A DNA stretch of 59,436 nt from Chara braunii. Taxonomy: Eukaryota > Streptophyta > Charophyceae > Charales > Characeae. Below the pieces are notes generated by a model. The model was not told the origin of the DNA. It worked only from the letters and a program-made list of their open reading frames with translations, and did no database searches. A program made the position numbers and the translations under genes. The stretch covers positions 2,076,655 to 2,136,090 of the forward strand of contig BFEA01000078.1 in the NCBI GenBank assembly GCA_003427395.1, read 5' to 3'. Shown here piece after piece: positions 56,561-59,436 of this stretch (the stretch's first letter is position 1; each line of letters opens with the position of its first letter).

Positions 56561-57211
56561 ATGTCGTCTGGAAGTTTCAATGGGACGGTCGTTGTCAGAG
56601 ACCTGGGCTTCTGCGAAAGTCTGCAAAGTGCAGTTGTTACCGCAACTGAGAACATTTATGGTTTAGAGTGGTTTGGCAACATTGAGCTTCCAAGATACCG
56701 CTACCTCCTGGTCCCCAAAGACGTTCGCGCTCGTGTCCAGCTGTCTGTTTCGCCCCCGCCTACCCCAACTTTTCAGTACATTGTGATGGCCACGCTACGC
56801 GACAGGCCCGTCTTCAGAATTGATTTCTACATTGCGTCCGAAGGGGAGTTTAGAAGCTGTTTGTATTATTCGTACGTAACCAGCACATCTTTCGATAGAA
56901 TGCCCGAAGGTTGTGAGTCTGCCACTACGTTTTTCGTATCGATCTTCATCATGTATATCGCCTCGTGCTTGGATGGAGAATTATTCCTTGTATCCGGCGT
57001 GAGAGAAAATGATGACAGTCCCCCATTCTGGGGAGACCGTTGTCCGTTCCAAATCCGTCACTGGAGCAATTTGAATCGAGTTTTAAGAGATTTACTCATG
57101 CACGACTTGCCGAATATCGAAGCAGATCTTGAGGCCCGAATTTCCGAACCAAGTCCTTTTAATCGAGTTCAACATAGACGAGCGCAACGGCGACGATCGC
57201 GGGAGGCTTGA
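56561..57211 (+). CDS. Uncharacterised protein E, intact ORF
   Basis: A 216-codon frame from MSSGSF to a TGA stop, with no internal lesion, making it the only clearly undamaged multi-hundred-base gene in the right half. The start is favoured by the TGATGCAG acceptor-like site just upstream, shared with gene D. The protein has a beta-rich look (VVVRDLGFCESLQSAVV, FQYIVMATLRDRPVFRIDFY), a hydrophobic FFVSIFIMYIASCLDGELFL segment that could be a membrane helix or core, and a very basic C-terminus (RRAQRRRSREA) suited to nucleic-acid or nuclear targeting. No family recognised and no paralog seen in the window. It lies last in the plus-strand gene row, before the right terminal repeat. Confidence 0.55.
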   Translation: MSSGSFNGTVVVRDLGFCESLQSAVVTATENIYGLEWFGNIELPRYRYLLVPKDVRARVQLSVSPPPTPTFQYIVMATLRDRPVFRIDFYIASEGEFRSCLYYSYVTSTSFDRMPEGCESATTFFVSIFIMYIASCLDGELFLVSGVRENDDSPPFWGDRCPFQIRHWSNLNRVLRDLLMHDLPNIEADLEARISEPSPFNRVQHRRAQRRRSREA

Positions 57212-57439
57212 TGCTACCATTAAGATCGTACTAACTCTTTTCACCCGACGCATGCTACGAAGATACTCATCGTCACAGGGTATCCGGATTCTATATGCGA
57301 ACAGACTCTCATTTATCACCTCACTCCTTTTGCAGTGGGTCTGACCCTATCACGTCGTGGACATCATGTCGGGCTTGGATGAACTTTTGTCTGGGACTTG
57401 TGTAGGCAGGTGAACATGGTGTTGGGTTCGGGTGACCTT

Positions 57440-58110
57440 TTGTCTAGTGCATGACTTCGGCATGAATCAGCGTTCGTGTAGGTCTTCGGCTCGAATCAGC
57501 GTTCGTGTTGGTCTTCGACATGTTCGTATTAGAGGTAGGGTTTGCTTCATTTGTAATGCAGGACTTTTCGACTTGTAGCGAAGAAGGGGAGTGATATAAA
57601 CTGTACGGAAGCGTCTTCTGTAGAAAAGGGCATGTCATGTAGAGTATACGACGTGGGCTGGAATGATTTTTGGAATGCCTACATGTGCCTTAGAACGTGT
57701 ACTTCAATGATGTTCGGAAAGGGTCCATGTACTTATGCTGTTTTTGGAAAGCTTCCGTGTACTTTGCAATTTTGTTCGGCACGAATCAGCGTTCGTGTGG
57801 GTCTTCGGCTTGAATCAGCTTTCGTGTAGGTCTTCAACATGTTCGTATTAGTGGTAGCCTGGTAGGGTTTGTTTCATGTGTGATGCTGGACTTTTCGGCT
57901 TGTGGCGAAGAGGGGGAGTGATATAGACTGTACGAAAGCGACTTCTATAGATAAGGGCATGTCATGTAGACTATACAACGTGGGCTGGAATGATTTTTGG
58001 AATGCCTACATGTGCCTTAAAACGTGTCCTTCAATGATTTTTGGAAAGGCTCCATGTACTTTGTGAATTTTGGAAAGCTTTCGTGTACTTTGCAATTTTG
58101 TATTGATTTG
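57440..58110 (+). repeat. Two ~320-bp tandem units inside the right end
   Basis: Units at about 57460-57780 and 57781-58100 share GAATCAGCGTTCGTGT, CATGTTCGTATTAG, GGACTTTTCG(A/G)CTTGT, GGGGAGTGATATA, GGGCATGTCATGTAGA, GTGGGCTGGAATGATTTTTG and TCCATGTACTT. The last blocks match the inner part of the left end in inverted orientation. No gene. Confidence 0.88.
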
Positions 58111-59387
58111 TTTTTGAAAACGACTCTGTGTACTTTGCAATTTGCCATTGAATGATTTTTTTGCATTGAATAATTTCTGGAAACTCTCCTTGTGGTGTGC
58201 AACCACACCTTTTAGAAAAACACTAGGCAATTTGAAGGCAATGACAAGAGTTACTTATAGGAATGGATATGTATCTTCTCCACACAAAGATTTGATGATA
58301 TTTTCACCGGGTAATATGCAAATGACAAGCCAACGTCCATATTAAATCATCGCGCTAATGGTGTGTGCACCTGCTTCTCCTTCTAAGTGCGAGTTTATTC
58401 TTACTTCTGGTGTGAACGACGAGCACCCTGCAACTATTTCCCTCTCTCCTTTTCTTCCACTGCACCGTCCATCTAAGTGGGAGTTCATTCGCACTTTGAA
58501 TGAACGCATCGCACTTTGCTTCAACTTGACCTTTGCGAAAACAACAAGCAACCTGCAAATGTTTCCCTCTCTCTTTCTCTCCCGACTTCCGCAAACGAAC
58601 CGCCGGTAAGCACTTGCACCTCACGAAACAAGAGCACGTCTCAATTGGAACATCGTCGGGTTCTTGCGATGTTGACTCCCGCATGATGACTACATTGAAC
58701 AGCGGCACGATGATCGGTCCGCCTCTCCGATGTGGATCTAACGGTGGATTGCGTCAAATCTGCTCTCAAAGATCCACGTCGGGTTCTTGCGAGGATGGGG
58801 GCCGGGATCCGACCACAGTTTGCTTGTAAGGCATCATATGATGTGTCGATATAACCGACATCCAGAACTGCTTGGTGAACATTTAGTGTTACGCCAATAA
58901 GTTCCAGACACGATCGCAAACTCCCCTTAGAATGTTCATTGTCGGTTCCTCACGTCATCGATTCCCACGTGATGAGTACAATAAACAACGGCAGAATGGC
59001 AGGTCCCCCTCGCCGGAATGGATCTAACGGTGGATTGCGTCAAATCTGCTCTCAAAGATCCACACCGGATAGAAGGTCCTGCAATCAGCCGCTGCTTACT
59101 GGTAAGCATCATATGATGTGTCCATACGATCGACATCCAAAACTGTTTGGTGATTATCTAGTGCTACACCAAACAGTTCTGCCGCAAGGTCCCCTAAGAA
59201 TGCTTTTAGCAATAGAGACCTGAGACCGCCGAATGTTTGACACTTCTTGAAGGTGGTCATTTCAACTGATGCAGAGGGCTCGTGGTCACTTCCATTGCTT
59301 GTAAACGTGCCTGGGTGCTCGGCCTGGCATACATGTAGTGTTGTTTGACACTTCCTTACAGTTCTCTGTCGAATGTTGTTCAACTAG

Positions 59388-59400
<13 letters not shown>
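57990..59400 (-). repeat. Right terminal inverted repeat
   Basis: This is the inverted partner of the left end. Landmarks in order are the CTCCATGTACTTTGTGAATT segment near 58050, GACAAGCCAACGTCCATATT at about 58324, the palindrome at 58385-58406, TTCCAATTGAGACGTGCTC (as its complement) near 58632-58650, two ~275-bp units, and GTTGTTCAACTAGAGT just before the terminal (TC)n. Sequence identity with the left end looks high but not perfect, with scattered substitutions, so the two ends have diverged since they were last identical. No gene is seen here. Confidence 0.85.
58640..59215 (-). repeat. Two tandem ~275-bp units in the right TIR
   Basis: Inverted copies of the left units, starting near 58640 and 58935. 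Shared landmarks are GGATCTTTGAGAGCAGATTT (read in complement), the CATCATATGATG palindrome, and CTTAGGGGACCTTGCGGC at the outer edge. Only two units are present against four on the left, so the copy number changes independently at each end. Confidence 0.88.

Positions 59401-59436
<36 letters not shown>
59391..59436. repeat. (TC)n microsatellite at the right terminus
   Basis: An uninterrupted TC run follows the AACTAGAGTC motif and reaches the last base of the window. It mirrors the (GA)n at the left end. The true end of the element, and any target-site duplication, lies within or beyond it. Confidence 0.9.

Larger units (their letters stand above)
285..59436. mobile_element. Giant TIR-bounded DNA element filling the window
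   Basis: The two ends of the window are inverted copies of each other over 1.4-1.8 kb, with the same order of blocks. From outside in these are a GA/TC microsatellite, an ACTCTAGTTGAACAAC motif, ~275-bp tandem units, a stretch containing an AAGTGCGA...TCGCACTT palindrome, and an AT-rich inner part. Between them lie two sets of transposon-type genes: DUF7869-like, Ulp1-like and ParB-methyltransferase. A size near 59 kb is far above common plant DNA transposons and above the 15-25 kb usual for Polinton/Maverick elements. No family-B polymerase, packaging ATPase or capsid gene was recognised by eye. No target-site duplication can be read because the right end stops inside (TC)n. It could also be several nested elements sharing the outer ends. 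The inverted ends are seen directly; that they move as one unit is inferred. Confidence 0.72.

Noticed and set aside
285-59436. Polinton/Maverick or giant-virus-derived element
   Set aside because: No protein-primed DNA polymerase, packaging ATPase or capsid motif could be read. Ulp1-like protease and DDD-type genes alone are not enough. A profile search for these genes would settle it.
1-59436. Bacterial contamination, suggested by ParB and methyltransferase domains
   Set aside because: Coding density, intron-like joins, microsatellites, dispersed palindromes and eukaryote-typical Ulp1 and DUF7869-like genes all argue against a bacterial contig.

Overview
The window looks eukaryotic nuclear DNA. 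Coding density is low, coding blocks are joined by likely spliceosomal introns, microsatellites are long, and dispersed palindromes are abundant. There is no bacterial gene packing. My best guess is a green-lineage (charophyte-type) alga. That rests on general resemblance and on one stop codon whose mutated base lies in a CHG methylation context, so confidence is low.

Main reading: almost the whole window is one giant terminal-inverted-repeat (TIR) element. The left end (about 285-2130) and the right end (about 57990-59400) are inverted copies of each other. They match in order through a (GA)n/(TC)n tract, an ACTCTAGTTGAACAAC block, ~275-bp tandem units (four left, two right), and an inner block with the same palindrome. 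No target-site duplication can be read, because the right end runs into the end of the window.

Layout, left to right. 0.3-3.5 kb: left TIR and tandem repeats. 3.6-8.7 kb (minus strand): two Ulp1/C48-type cysteine protease genes. 9.2-14.5 kb (minus): a long gene that reads as a ParB-like domain fused to a beta-class DNA methyltransferase-like domain (copy I). 14.8-19.3 kb: a dense array of GAAGTTCG...CGAACTTC palindromes surrounding a cysteine-rich gene (copy F-I). 19.4-24.3 kb: repeats, (CA)n and (ATC)n tracts, no gene. 24.3-30.4 kb: a nested ~6-kb unit in which a DUF7869-like, DDD-transposase-like gene (copy A) is flanked by complex inverted repeats. 30.4-33 kb: short 28S rRNA-like pieces around the second cysteine-rich gene (F-II). 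33-41 kb: no gene, but several families of hairpin repeats, some with covarying stems. 41.5-46.1 kb (minus): ParB-methyltransferase copy II. 46-50.7 kb: palindrome arrays and satellites. 50.9-57.2 kb (plus): DUF7869-like copy B, a tandem pair of related genes (C, D), and gene E, which is intact as one ORF. 57.4-59.4 kb: right TIR.

Most gene families occur twice, which suggests two related gene sets brought together by nested insertion or duplication. Nearly every gene carries one or a few in-frame stops or frameshifts inside otherwise conserved sequence. Wherever a paralog can be aligned exactly, the stop falls on Arg or Trp, as expected from C-to-T (or G-to-A) decay of a methylated, silenced element. 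As a system, the cargo combines a DDE/D-type transposase candidate, Ulp1-like proteases, a phage-like ParB-methyltransferase and a genome-wide set of AAGT...ACTT palindromes that could be binding sites. All functional links are inferred from sequence reading alone.
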